From Dreissena polymorpha (lineage: Eukaryota > Mollusca > Bivalvia > Myida > Dreissenidae), in assembly GCF_020536995.1 (NCBI RefSeq), contig NC_068357.1, positions 148,787,709-148,851,708 of the forward strand: a DNA stretch of 64,000 bases, given 5' to 3'. Below are positions 45,413 to 58,043 of this stretch, piece by piece. A program made the translations under genes and the position numbers. The first letter of the stretch is position 1; each line of letters starts with the position of its first letter. The notes beneath the pieces were generated by a model. That model had not been told where the DNA came from. It saw only the letters and a list, made by a program, of their open reading frames with translations, and searched no databases.

Positions 45413-46900
45413 CACAATAAGAGTAGACCTAACCTCACATTTTGCTCGGATTTTATTACAGTAAATACAATTAATTTAACATCAAAACATACCAGAGCAA
45501 GCGAGTCTTCAGTGAAGCTCGTTGACACAAAGGTCTTGTTCGTAGACATAAACGACTGACTGTGTTTCTTGCGCTTTTGTTTTTGCAAAGCATTGCGTAT
45601 CTGCAGAACAAGTAAGTACTTATGTCAAATTAAAGTATCGTTTAAGTCACGGTATGTCTTTTTCTTAAGTACAATACAGTGCATCGAATGTGATGCAAAT
45701 CGGCTTTGTGCAGAACGTTTGCGTATAATAAGAATATGCAGCAAATAATTTAGAATAAGCCTAAAGCGGATACCATTTAACAAAATTATTCTATACCTGT
45801 ACGTTCAGGACACAGTGGAAAATAAATATCACTAGTCCCTGAAAGCAAATCATGAATGTTCATCGAATGCCACAGTTATTGTTTTTACGTAATTTTAGTG
45901 AAGAAGTAAATACACATACGAGAAATGTCCGTTATTAAACACAATTGTTTTTGATATATTGGAATAACACACGTCCATGTGCGTCACAAGGAAAGAAACA
46001 CATAGAAACATCAATAAGCACTTATTATTAAAAGCACGCGACACATTGCCTTTAATATTCATATACAGGCGATTGCAATTCCTGTTTACAACTAATCATA
46101 TGTAATGTCTTATATAGGTATGTCCGCCAACACAGTACGTAATACGTATTTCAGTGCGTAAGATTCCATACCTGTAAGCTGTTGCACATTGCAAACACGT
46201 ACTGTACCCAAGCAATGCTTTCGTTCACGTAAAAGAGACCAATTACCCACGTGCAGCCCATCAGCGGCAGTAGTAGGCACAGACAGCGAACCCCAGCTCT
46301 ACAGCAACATAAACATAATATCCTTTGGAACTACATGTTTACGATAACTTGTACAGATGGAGAAGATTTATTAACGGATATTTAAAAAAAAAAACAAGAA
46401 CCCATAATGCACGTTTTGGAATGTTCCGATTAACATGCAATCTAACGCACAGGAGCTATATGCTATAATAGAGACAATGAGTTCAACTTCGCTGTAAAAC
46501 TAGACCACCTCTACTGTTAACCATGTAACTCGAATAAGTTTTAACGAATCACATACACCGGTTGTTTTCGAAAGCTAATACAATAATATATCAAGAAAAT
46601 TAACATCAGTACCATTGATCCAGCAGTATTTTGATACAAGCCCTTAGAAGTTGACACTCACGGTACAATTTTTGGTCGGAAACAAGTGTGTCCAAATTAG
46701 CTTCAATTTCCAATCATTTCAAACAGCAGAAAAAAAGATTACATGACTGTTCGTCATTTAAACGGTTATTTCTCGTTCAATAAACATTAATGAATCGATA
46801 ACAATACATTTTGTAGTCATTCACACATCAAAAGTGATTTTCACTCCGATTTGTAAATAAACAACGAAGAGGTTTAATTTTTGAAGGAAGAATGGGAATC

Positions 46901-46994
46901 CTCTGACGTCATTCAATAAAGCAATGTGTTCGCATGCGTTTGTTGCGGGTCTTGTTATTGGTTGGGCGGAATTTCCCGAGGATCTCCGTAAAAG
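46901..46994 (+). promoter_or_regulatory. candidate promoter and noncoding first exon
   Basis: TGACGTCA (46904-46911), an inverted CCAAT box (ATTGG, 46957-46961) and GGGCGG (46964-46969) lie just before AAAG|gtgagt (46995), a strong splice donor. The island is CpG-richer than its flanks. It could drive either strand. No coding frame starts here. Confidence 0.45.
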
Positions 46995-48023
46995 GTGAGT
47001 GAGAAATTGATGAAAACCGACTAAACGTATTTTGTGTTTACAAAATCTGTGACGTAATCAAAGGGTTTCCCAGAGTCAAAATATAACTTTTCTGTTTAGA
47101 TTTTGTACTCGCGGATCGAAAGACGCGATAAAATGGTGTTTACCATAAATTTTCTATAACGATATGTATTGTAACCGATTTAAAAAATGTTTAATTTGCA
47201 TACAGGTGCTGTTAATCTACCGTTTAATGACTTGACTATTGAGTTCTAGCTATTTTAAGTGATCGACATTGAAAATCTCTAAGTGGATACACTTGTTTGG
47301 AAATGGGTCAGCTTTTGAGGGCTGGTATCGAAATGCTGCCGGACCAATTGTACTGATGTTAATTGTTCCTGATAAATTATTGTATAAGCTTTCGAAAAAA
47401 ACTAGTGCGTAGTTGATTCGTTAAAAAGTGTTCGAGTAACATGGTTTACATTAAAGATGGTCTAGATTTACGGCAAAGGAAGTTGAACTCCTTGTCTCTA
47501 TTATAGCTTATGTATAAAGAAATATGGGCTTCCCTCCTTTGATCTAACGTATGAAATATTTATGTTCATCTCATAGTATTGAATAATTACCAAACATTGA
47601 GGTCAAAAAGCGACTATACTATAAATTAAGTAATGCGCACTTTGATCTCTCCTATCTTGACTCTTCGGATAATGACTTCGCACGAAACATTGCGTTGATC
47701 ACCAAAATGAGTACAACAAAGTTCACCTGAAATCTCCATACACTTTATTATTCAAATACTAGTGTGTTTTGTTTTTATATACTATTTTATTATAAAAATA
47801 TGATTGAACAATAATTTTAATCAGAACTTTGCAATTATGTGTTCGCTGTTCATATAAAATATTAATTTAATATCATGCCATATATTAAAAGCAATATTTA
47901 CACAATTCAGGACTAAATATGTTGAATGCGCAATGGTATCTAAGCATTCTAACTGTATCAAATTTCAAGACACTTTATAATAAGCAAAGTGGTTTATTCA
48001 GAACAAAATCAGAACTGTTCTAT

Positions 48024-48235
48024 ATGGAATGAGTGATGTATTGGACGTCATCATTGATGACGTTCATTCGAACGAATGATAAAGGGGGCTAAGTTTCGTT
48101 AAGTTGAGGCATATAGCCGCGATTTGAGTTTCTTGAAAACTGGCCCAGCACGTTTGCTGAAATTTGACGTGTATATGGACAAGAATGCGATCTACCTGTT
48201 GGCGTAGGCGTTATACCTGGCAAAAATCAAGTTTT
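48024..48235 (+). repeat. 212-bp dispersed repeat, copy A
   Basis: From ATGGAATGAGTGATG to AAAAATCAAGTTTT, nearly the same as 56919-57130. It contains GGACGTCATCATTGATGACG, a CRE-half-site palindrome, and ACCTGTTGGCGTAGGCGTTA. Confidence 0.88.
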
Positions 48236-48292
48236 CGAGTATTTTGTGTTTAAATACTTTTATGGGAAAGGGCACGCGCACAGATAAACATT

Positions 48293-48334
48293 GTGACGTC
48301 ACTTCACAAACAGCGTTAGACATCCGCCATCTTG
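48293..48334 (+). promoter_or_regulatory. CRE plus YY1 core-promoter sites
   Basis: GTGACGTCAC (48293-48302) is a perfect CRE palindrome. CCGCCATCTTG (48324-48334) is a perfect YY1 consensus on the strand and position usual near metazoan start sites. A coding first exon follows at 48413. Confidence 0.6.
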
Positions 48335-48412
48335 TAACGCGACAAAGAAACTCAGTGTTATTAATTCAATAAACACAGAAAATATGATTGTGTTTAATTA
48401 TCATTAATACAA

Positions 48413-48465
48413 ATGTCTATATTTTGTGCAGCGGATGTTTATTCAGACGGATACGACAGAATTAC
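48413..48465 (+). CDS. candidate first coding exon, unknown protein
   Basis: The ATG at 48413 opens MSIFCAADVYSDGYDRI and the exon closes at ATTAC|gtaagt, a perfect donor, in phase 2. CRE and YY1 sites lie 80-120 bases upstream. The frame is too short for family assignment. Downstream exons were not recognised in the window; the strong donor and promoter context are the evidence. Confidence 0.45.
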
Positions 48466-51400
48466 GTAAGTATCATTGTGTACTTTACAGTAGATTTTAC
48501 TACGGAAGAAATTTATTATATCTCACTCAGTCACTGACAAAATGAGCTTGACACATAAACAACAACCGGATCAGATTTACATCCACATAATATTGTGCGA
48601 ATCCGATGCAATTCAAATTACTAATGTTTGATAACGTTTGATGAATTCGTTATATCAATATGCATTAACTTTCAAGGGGAATAATTATAATTGAAATGTG
48701 CGATTCAATGACAGTGTTATATTGGGATAATTAGTCGTTTAGCCGTAACAGATAAGTATTTAGTAGGTTGTGTTTCATTTTCAACATAGTTTTACCGTTT
48801 TTTCCTTAAAGTAAAACAGTTCAGTCGTCATTATTTCTTGAATTTTAAATATTGAAATACATGTCGGATATTTCATATTTTCGGACGTTGCTACGTAAGC
48901 TAGTTGTCAACATAATTATTAAGATACATATTTACCTTTTACCATACAGTTGTGCAGCTGTTGTCTACTTAATGACGCGCTGTTTAATGTCTATAGTGTT
49001 TTTCTGCCCGTGATGATAATAAGTCTTTAAATCAACAAACCCCAGCAATGTCAATGTTCTGTCAACATTAGAAAAATATTAGCTTAAGAAACTTCAGCGT
49101 ACAATTTATATGGTATTGACATACCTGTACTCTGAAGCCAACTCTGTATCGAAAGTCAACCAGAGTAGTAACATATTTATGTCACACTATAAATCAAAGA
49201 ATACTCATTTTCTTGGATACATTTCTACATATATTGGTGAATGAATATAAATTACTGCATCGAGGAATATTTTAAGGTTTAAATGTTTCAAATGCATCTA
49301 ACAATAGATGAAAATAACTCTCATCAGTCTGAAATTCACAATTTTGAAGCCATTGTCGCTTTGTCCAAGACTAGTTTTCATTTGGATACTGTCGGATCAT
49401 CCTTGACATCTTTTGCTGATATTGTAAACATTACCTTTGTTTTCTGAAATCTATTATTTGTGATTAACAACATACGTCTGGTGGATTATAAAACTGATTT
49501 TAGTGTGAATCGGGTAGTTTTAAATATTTACTTTGAGTTTGTATTTACACTACAATTTGTTAACAAAACAAGCCAGAATATTCTAAAATACCGGGAAATG
49601 TCATTCTGAATTTGAAAACACTTGAGCACATGGTATACAAATATACAAATACAAATTTTATTTTAAATCAGTTTGTACATTACAAGTATAACATTAGCGA
49701 TGTATCGCTATTGACCGACATATGGTATGTTACTAAAAGTAGAAATACTGTGAAATCTCGGGAGATTCGCATTTCAAGAAAGTCTGTCACATCGCTGTTT
49801 TTCTCGATATGAAAGAGCAGAATAGATAAATTTTAAATGTTTAAGATAGTATTTTGTGAAAGAATGTATTGGTTAAATGTGAAAAATGTCAATCTTTCCA
49901 ATCAAGTGATTGATTTGGGCCAATAACTGCATTTAAAACCTGTTTTGGACCGGTCTTTGTTAACTGTCAACTTTTCGGGATTTTCTGGTTGACTTTCCTA
50001 ATGGGGTTGGTCCATAACTATTAAGTCGCGCCTGTCAAAAATCATAAGCGACATTTAAAGTTATGGTAACCAGAATTAGAAAAATATGTACAACTGATCA
50101 ATATCAATCATGACAGACTGATGTATCAGGTTAGTGCAGTGATTTTTCATCCAGATTCTCACAAAGGTGATCCCGGTTGATTTCTCCACAATTGAATATA
50201 TGTCAGTACACAAATAAATTATACAGCAGGTAATGACAATCGATAAATGTCTAAGTTTTAATTTAATTGTTTGCACAAATTTGGACACTCTTTGTGTCTG
50301 GGATCTGTTGGGTTAAATGACCTTTACAACAAAACATACATCTCTGAATCTGCGATACATTACAGTTAAAGTTTAAGACATGTAAAATACCAGTATTCAG
50401 ATCTGAAAATATCCCAAAAAAACTCGTATGGTATGCAATACATAAATCTTGTGACGTATTTTCATTTAAAATCTTGAATTTAATGACGACTTGAATGTAA
50501 TGACGACAAGTCGGACATGCAGTTGTTAAATATTTTAATACGTATATCGTGTGACATAATTTCATTTAAACTCTAGATTTTAACGACATTAGTCTGACGC
50601 GTTATTTTATTTAGCAGTAAAAAAAATATTAAGTAGACTATCAAAAGAATACAAAAAGTGTACTTGTAAATAAAGCTCCTTCATTCTGTATAAAGATTGT
50701 ACGTTACAGCAGAGCTCTAGATAACTTTTCTGAGTAATTGGGTTAATACCCACTTCTTTTGAGTTCAATTGGGTATTTTCATATTCAATTGGGTACAAAA
50801 AAGTCGGTACCCATTTCTTAAATTGACAATTGGGTACTTTTGTTTTAAAATTGGGTATGTTCATTGTCTAACTGTCTTAAATTCGCACCTGCTTACCTGA
50901 ATAAGCTGGTTGAAGTTCCACTCTTAATTGATTAGTTTCAGAGATTTTGTGTAATTATGTAGATGTATCCATATTATACAGTCTTGATTTAAAAAAAAAG
51001 TTCAACGATTTTTTCCACCAGTTTTCTTACAATGTAAGCACTGACAGCAGATTGCCTCCGACACAATATCGTCAAAAATTAGTTTCACTATATTTTCCGC
51101 TTCTGATTTTGTGTTGCCTGCAGTTGAATATCTTAAAATTGAGTTTGTTAGTGCTTGGGATACGATGTTTCCATTTTTTAGGCCTCACGGTTTCTACATT
51201 TTCACAACAATAACACGTATACTGAAAGCGCTTGGACAAAGCGGAAAGAATCCGGGTATTTCGGACCAGGGTATTTCTGGGACAGATTTACTCGTTATGC
51301 AAGGAAAAATATGATATGCGTAATCGACAAGTTCAATTGGGTTTCGGAACGCATGGTTTTATTTTTCTATGCGTAATCGGCAATTTTACATTGGGTATTT

Positions 51401-52153
51401 ACACAAATGCGCACCTAATCTGTAGCTCTGTTACAGTAATCTGTGAAACAACGTCATTAATAAAACAAAAAAATATGTTTGACCACAACGGTGGCTAATA
51501 ATGTTTAGGAAAAATACAAACAATATAGATTTATCTATAACATAACATGTTAGAATTTTATCATGCATTTATAATCACTCATAATGAGATTTCAATATAC
51601 AGTTACATGCATAGACAGTTTTTTTAATCCAGTGCCTTTTGAATTCAGAAAATAAGCAAGATAAACCATAAAATTGGGAAAAATAGATAGTAAACCATAA
51701 AATGGAGAAAAATGAGGCATTATTAATATGATTATAAATAACAGAATCACAATAATATTGTTTTTAAGTGCATGATTTAGTGCATTTTTAAATTTATATT
51801 ATAAAATGCTGCTTGAATTTCTTTTTACCTTTCATATGTAAAAAAAGAAATATCATCTGCAAGTGCAAAATATGACTGGTCATTTCGTAGCAAAAGAGAA
51901 GAAAATAAGTGCATTAAATAAATGAATTAATATTTTTGTATCTGGAATAGTTGTATTTTAAATCGATCCTCCACCCTATTATGGCCGAATAAGGGCTAAA
52001 TTGCTTTCCAACTTGAAATGAAAAGGCATATTGGTTGATCGTGTAGCGTTTATGTGCAAAATTTGAGGGCCAATTGATAACGCTTGTTGATGCCAAAACA
52101 GGTAATAATAATAATTTATTATCAGGTACATGTACACAAGCAAATAAGTATAT
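48466..52153. other. AT-rich DNA, no confident gene
   Basis: Probably intron of a gene starting at 48.3 kb. Degenerate AATTGGGTA phrases recur at 50730-50865 and 51330-51400. Open frames of 60-100 codons (50263-50565 minus, 50947-51213 plus) have no splice or domain support. Confidence 0.4.
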
Positions 52154-52367
52154 TTAACCCTTTCAGTGCGGGAACCGAATTTTAAAGGCCTTTGAAAACA
52201 GTTTGGATTCAGATGAGACGCCACAGAACGTGGCGTCTCATCAGGATCCAAACGGTTTGCTATTCTGATAGTATTCTTTGAAAAAAAATCGAAGAAAATG
52301 CTAATTTTAGAAATTCAGCAGACGACATTTTAGCAGACGACAAATTTCCCAGCATGCAAAGGGTTAA
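52154..52367. mobile_element. TTAA-flanked MITE with GATGAGACGCCAC hairpin
   Basis: Ends TTAACCCTTTCAGTGC and GCATGCAAAGGGTTAA are inverted repeats with TTAA at each edge. A perfect internal stem GATGAGACGCCAC / GTGGCGTCTCATC lies at about 52213-52244. Common dreissenid type. Confidence 0.88.
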
Positions 52368-52725
52368 GATGCTTAAGGTGTGGAAGACTCATAATCAGGT
52401 TTGGTGTCCCTCAAACCCTAAGCGTCTTGTTATTTCTTATGCAGTTTGTATAGATAGTGCCACATCCTGACACGTAAAGCTTGTGCTTTGTTGGCAGCGT
52501 TAGTTGGCTGTTAACAGGTTCATTGTGGTTATCTCCACCATCAGTCTGTCCGTCTGTCCTAGCCACTATCTCTTACACCATAAGCACTAGAACCTTGAAA
52601 CTTAAACACATGGTAGCTATGAGCATTATGTGCGACCCTGCACTATTTGGAATTTTGATCTGACCCCTGGGTCAAAAGTTATAGGGGTTGGGGTGGGGAC
52701 GGGTCAGAGATTTTCACTCATTTTT

Positions 52726-53240
52726 AGCTCGACTATTATATATGAAATATATGTAATGGAGCTATCCTGATCACGTCGGCGTTACCGTTAGCGTGCACAT
52801 GTTAACGTTTGTGTACTACCCCAAATATTTAACCAGGTTTTCCGAAGGAAAAAACTGGTTATTAGATTGGCGAATGCGGGCGGGCTGGCTGGCTGGCTGG
52901 CTGGCGGGCTGGCTGGCGGGCTGGCGGGCGGGCGGAACAAGCTTGTCCGGGCCATAACTTTGTCGTTCATTGTGAGATTTTAAAATCATTTGGCACATTT
53001 GTTAACCATCATTAGACGGTGTGTCGCGCGAAAAAATTACGTCAATATCTCCAAGGTCAAGGTCACACTTTGAGTTCAAAGGTAAAAAATAGCCATAAAT
53101 GAGCTTGTCTGGGCTATAACTATGTCATTCATTATGAGATTTTAAAATCATTTGGCACATTTGTTCACCATCATGGGACGGTGTGTCGCACGAAAGAATC
53201 ACGTCAATATCTCCAATGTCAAGGTCACCACGACTTAAAA
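52726..53240. repeat. bivalve composite repeat with GGCT microsatellite
   Basis: TTAGCTCGACTATTATATAT opens a repeat start I know from bivalves. (GGCT/GGCG)n fills 52873-52936. Two copies of a 130-base unit (GCTTGTC...GGGCxATAACT, ATTTTAAAATCATTTGGCAC, AAGGTCAAGGTCA) follow at about 52938-53080 and 53100-53235. Confidence 0.7.
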
Positions 53241-53409
53241 TAGATTTATTTTAAAACAAACTTACAAAGGGGGTTAATTTTTTTTGGTCATTTAAAAGTT
53301 CAGTTTGAGTTGTCTCCCTTTATCAGATTTTTTTTCACAATGAAAACCTGGTTTTGTGACAATTTTGTCCCTTGTTTCTTTTTACTTTAACAAATTATTT
53401 ATATATTTT

Positions 53410-53900
53410 TTTATGCCCCCCCCCCCTTTGAAGAAGAGGGGGTATATTGCTTTGCACATGTCGGTCTGTCGGTTGGTCGATCTGTCCACCAGGTGGTTTC
53501 CGGATGATAACTCAAGAACGCTTAGGCCTAGGATCATGAAACTTCATAGGTACATTGATCATGACTCGCAGATGACCCCTATCGATTTATAGGTCACTAG
53601 GTCGAAGGTCAAGGTCACTGTGACCCGAAATAGTAAAATGGTTTCCGGATGATAATTCAAGAACGCTTATGCCTAGGATCATGAAACTTGAAAGGTAGAT
53701 TGATCATGACTCGCAGATGACCCCTATAGATTTTCAGGTCACTAGGTCAAATATTAAGGTCACGGTAACCCGAAATAGTAAAATGGTTTCCGGATGATAA
53801 TTCAATAACGCTTATGCCTAGGATCATGAAACTTGATAGGTACATTGATCATGACTCGCAGATGACCCCTATTGATTTTGAGGTCACTAGTTCATACATG
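53410..53900 (+). repeat. 145-bp tandem repeat, three units, with GGTCA sites
   Basis: After TATGCCCCCC the unit GGTTTCCGGATGATAACTCA...GACCCGAAATAGTAAAAT starts at 53495, 53640 and 53785. Each carries AGGTCACTAGGTC; unit 1 also has TCAAGGTCACTGTGACCC. The 78- and 64-codon frames inside are not genes. Confidence 0.85.
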
Positions 53901-54355
53901 TACTTCTTTACCAACATGACCCTAATCTATAAACAAGAGCAGACAACTGTATCAAGCATTTTGACGGAATTATTGCCCCTTTTATACTTAGAATATGCAT
54001 ATTATTGATAAATCTATGATAAAGTTTGCATACCACCTCAAATATTTTCTTTGTCCTTTGACATATTGCATTCATATTTTGCATACTTCATAACCAACAT
54101 GATCCCAATCTATAAACAAGAGCAGACAACTGTATCAAGCATTTTGACAGAATTATTGCCCTTTTATACTTAGAATATGCATATATAATTGATAAATCTA
54201 TGTTACAATTTGCATACCACCTCAAATATGTTCTATGTCCTTTGACATATTGCTTTCATATTTTGCATACTTCTTTACCAACATGATCCCAATCTATAAA
54301 CAAGAACAGACAACTGTATCAAGCATTTGACAGAATTATTGCCCCTTTTATACCT
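53900..54355 (+). repeat. 184-bp tandem repeat, about 2.5 units
   Basis: AATCTATAAACAAGAGCAGA recurs at about 53923, 54107 and 54291, with well conserved sequence between. Confidence 0.88.
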
Positions 54356-54359
54356 AGAT

Positions 54360-54800
54360 AATTGAACATTTTGCTTAAATTGCCATAACTTCTTTATTTA
54401 TGAGCACATTTGATTCATACTTTGACAAAGCAACACTTACCTGACATACCACAATGCACTGCACCCAAACTATCCCACATGCCCCACCCCAGAATCCCCC
54501 CAATTTTTTTTTTTATAATTATTTTTGAAAGTTCATCTTTTAAATTACCATCAACCCACATAAACCCCCCGCTCTCCATGATGGCTTACAGTAACCTGTC
54601 AAGCACTCAAAATCTCTTATGACAATACGGTCAATCTCAACCATGCATGGCCGCATTACCAACCCTTGGGGCGCCCCCTGGGTCAAACATGCGGCGTGGG
54701 AATACGCGTCGGCCTCTGCCGCACCATTCTTCACCAATTGACTTCAAATTAATACTTAAGATTTCTTATGACAACACAGTCTATCTTGACCATCCATGTT
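54360..54800. repeat. bivalve repeat-like region
   Basis: CCCCACCCCAGAATCCCCCC, CTTGGGGCGCCCCCTGGGTC and repeated TCTTATGACAAxACxGTC phrases (54613, 54762) mark duplicated bivalve-type repeat DNA. No gene. Confidence 0.5.
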
Positions 54801-55665
54801 CACATTACCCACCCCAGGGCCCCGCCCACTTTGGTGGTAAAGATCCCAAGCTATTTCAGCATAGTTAAAATCCAAGCCATTTTTGTGATCAAGACCCGAG
54901 CTTTCTCACCATAATTAAAATCCAGGCCAGTTTGGTGGCAGAGACCCCGAGCTTTTTTAGCAAAATAAAAATCCAAGTCAGTTTAGTGTTCAAGATCCTG
55001 AACTTTTTCGGTATAATTAAAATCCAGGCTAGTTTGGTGTTCAAGACCCCAAGCTTTTTCAGCATAATGAAAATCCTAGCCAGTTTCGTGGGGGAGACCC
55101 TGAGCTATTTCAGCATATTTAAAATCAAAGTCAGGTATAATTCGGTATAATTAAAATCAAGGCGAGTTTGGTGGTCAAGAAACCGAGATTTTTCAGCATA
55201 ATTTAAACCATAGCCAGTTTCATCGCCGAGACCTCGAGCTATTTCCGCATATTTAAAATCCAAGCCAGTTTGGTGGTAAAGATCCTAAACTATTTTGGCA
55301 TAATTAAAATCCAAGCCAGTTTGGTGGTCAAGATCCTGAGCTATTTCAGCATTATTAAAATGCAAGCCAGTGTGGTGGTCAAGAACCCGAACTATGAGCA
55401 TAATTCAAATCCAAGCCAGTTTGGTGGTAAAGATCCCGAGCTATTTCAGCATAATTAAAATCCAAGACAGTTTGGTGATCAAGACCCCTAGCTTTTTCAG
55501 CATAATAAAAATCCAAGCCAGGTTGGTGGTCAAGATCCTGAGCTATTTCAGTATACTTTATTTCTAAGCCAGTTTGGTGGTCATGACCCCGAGTTATTTC
55601 AGCATAATTAAAATCCAAGCCGTTTTGGTGGTCAAGACCCCAAGCTATTGTAGCATATATTGTTT
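54800..55665 (+). repeat. 51-bp minisatellite, about 16 units
   Basis: The unit AAAATCCAAGCCAGTTTGGT GGTCAAGA... repeats every 51 bases with substitutions. As 51 is a multiple of three, frames stay open on both strands and encode 17-residue repeats such as IKIQASLVVKILSYFSI (plus) and NYAEIARGLDHQTGLDF (minus). No start context, splice site or promoter supports translation. Confidence 0.88.
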
Positions 55666-55669
55666 TCGG

Positions 55670-56918
55670 CATAATTTTTTCTTACCCAATTGTTTTCGTA
55701 CACACATTTTTTCGTACCCATTTTTTTCTGTTTTTTGACAGAATAATGCCCCCTTTTATAGTTAGAAAATTGAAAATTTGGGTAAATTTTGTGTTCAGGT
55801 CTACTCTTATCCTATTTGTGTTAAGGTCTACTCTTATCCTTAAGTATCAAAGCGATATCGTCTACTTAATGTTATAAGTCATGTAAATGACATTTTTATA
55901 CATTTTATTTCTTTCCCATTTTTGTGTTTTTTATTAAGGTGACATACATCAACTGTTTAATAATATTAAGTCTACCTTTTTGGTATGAATAATGTTTTTA
56001 CCAAATTTTCAAAATTGACATTACTGACACATGTCATTTGCTGAATGTAAAAAGTAGCATAACTGACATTTAGTTAAATTTTCAGGAGAAGGAAAAACTG
56101 CTTTATTGAAATAAAATAGGGATACTTACAGAGTAAAACAAACACATGGGTTATTTTCAGATTTGAAAACTGGTATTTTACGCATCTTTAGGCAGTTCTG
56201 TGTACCAAGGATAAGTACAATACTTAAACATTCATGTACAATGCACAATACTAAAAACCTGAATTGTAACTGTAATGTATTTCAGATTCAGAGATGTCTG
56301 TTTTGTTTCTAAGGTCATGTGAAAAATTAAGTTTATATGTTTATAGGTTTAAAATTGCAAATTGTCCTCTTACTTGCCCTTGTATTTCAAGATAGAATAC
56401 TTTCCTTCCCAGAGGAAAGAGATCTGGGTTTGAATCCCAGTGGGGGCTTCAGAGGATGATTCATTTTAAGAAAAATGAATATATTTGCTATACATTGTCT
56501 CTAACTTAACCAATTAACTCTGACAATGCCTTTAAAAGTATGCAGTTTTTGATTATCCAATTATGCAAAAAAACATGTATAATTGTAGGGTAGACTAAGT
56601 CAATACAACAATAAATGCATATAGGAACACATATTTAAATTAAAAATGCAACAATCAGAGGACATAATCAATTAAATAGAAAATGACTACTTAAAATATT
56701 TTTTAGCACTGTTTGTTTTCCAGAGATTTGTGAATATGCCGTTTTATGTTCTTCTCCTTGAACTAATGCAATATGTGCTTTGGAACTGGAATCATATAGT
56801 GTTGGAAAGCTTGTGTTTCACGTCCAGAGGGTCCTTGCGTCCGGAAGCTGAAAATTGTAACATATGATCTCCCCACTCATTCCATCCCGCGAAACCCTTA
56901 AGGTGTCGCAAGTCTAGT
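55670..56918. other. no gene seen
   Basis: AT-rich. A B-box-like GGGTTTGAATCCC at 56423-56435 may be the remains of a SINE, with no clear A box or tail. Confidence 0.45.
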
Positions 56919-57130
56919 ATGGAATGAGTGATGTTTTGGACGTCATCATTGATGACGTTCAATCGAACAAATGATAAAGGGGGCTAAGTTTCGTTAAGCT
57001 GAGGCAAATCACTGCGATTTGGGTCTCTTGAAAACTGGTCGGTAACTTTTGCTGAAATTTGACATGTGTATGAACAAGAATGCGATCTACCTGTTGGCGT
57101 AGGCGTTATACCTGGGAAAAATCTAGTTTT
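56919..57130 (+). repeat. 212-bp dispersed repeat, copy B
   Basis: Same as 48024-48235 with scattered differences. It lies about 650 bases upstream of the exon at 57779, as copy A lies just upstream of the promoter at 48293. Confidence 0.88.
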
Positions 57131-57778
57131 TGATTAAATCACGAAAAAGTGGTGTGTTTTTATTGCGCAATCGCTATAAAATGAGTTCTCGCCGGAAGCC
57201 GATTCACCCCAGGAGATATTTCACGCGCTAGGCAATTCAAATTTGATTTTTAATAATACATATTGCGTTTTATTCCCAAATTAATTAATAATTTCATCTT
57301 GCGTTTAACATACGTTTTAGAAAATATTAACAAAACAAACAAAAACCAAAAAACCGTTAAATTTTATTGTTGTAAATATGGTAACCTGATTACATATCCA
57401 CTAGCGTCTATGCATATTTACACATAAAAAATAGTTCGCAAGTAAGCAACAAACAATCAAATTTAAACGCAAATTATTTAACAAAATATATTAATTTAAG
57501 CTAGAAATCGAAACTTAAATACAATTTCTGCACTAAAAACACAATACCAATAGTTTTTACAATAACACATTCGACATGTACATGTACTTCCAACAACACG
57601 CCAAACGCTATTTTCAAAGCGAATGTGTAGAGTAACATTTCAAACAATAAAGACAAAATGGAACTGGAGTTTAACGTAGTGCGCAAATTGGAAGTGATTA
57701 GAGTAATTTATTTTTTAACTTGTCAATCTCCGTAGTATACGTTTAGTTGTGAGATGTTAAGGGTTTCCCCCAAAAAAC

Positions 57779-58043
57779 ATGCCTTCGCTGCGAAGTCAAC
57801 GTGGGTGGGGAACGAGACTGCTTGTGGATTTCGAGTTGCTGGAAGTTGGTAACGAAGCTGCTTTTGGGCAATATTCAGCGATTTTGCAAGCTGTGTGTTT
57901 GAAGTCTGAGATATATATTGCTGACATTAATGATGTTGTGTACGTTCTTGTGACCACTGATCTGCATATGATACCAGTGGGAGAGAATCCCGAATCCCAT
58001 TTCCCACATAGTCTGCAACGGATGTTTCCTGGTCGAGTGGTTG
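57779..58043 (+). CDS. first or early exon, conserved-looking unknown protein
   Basis: The ATG at 57779 opens MPSLRSQRGWGTRLLVDFEL and 88 codons run without a stop to GGTTG|gtaagt (58044), a perfect donor in phase 1. Later parts read AILQAVCLKSEIYIADINDV, VYVLVTTDLHMIPVG and SLQRMFPGRVVG. Codon use and composition are protein-like and unlike the AT-rich flanks, and no repeat lies inside. If the weak AG at 57760-57761 is used, it could be an internal exon starting in phase 1. I do not recognise the family. No further exon was found before the satellite at 59.0 kb, so the gene likely continues past it. Confidence 0.65.

Noticed and set aside
45286-45588. Overlapping 89- and 100-codon frames on opposite strands
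   Set aside because: They run through the GACAGACTGATAGACAGG repeat and its C-run hairpin; no gene evidence.
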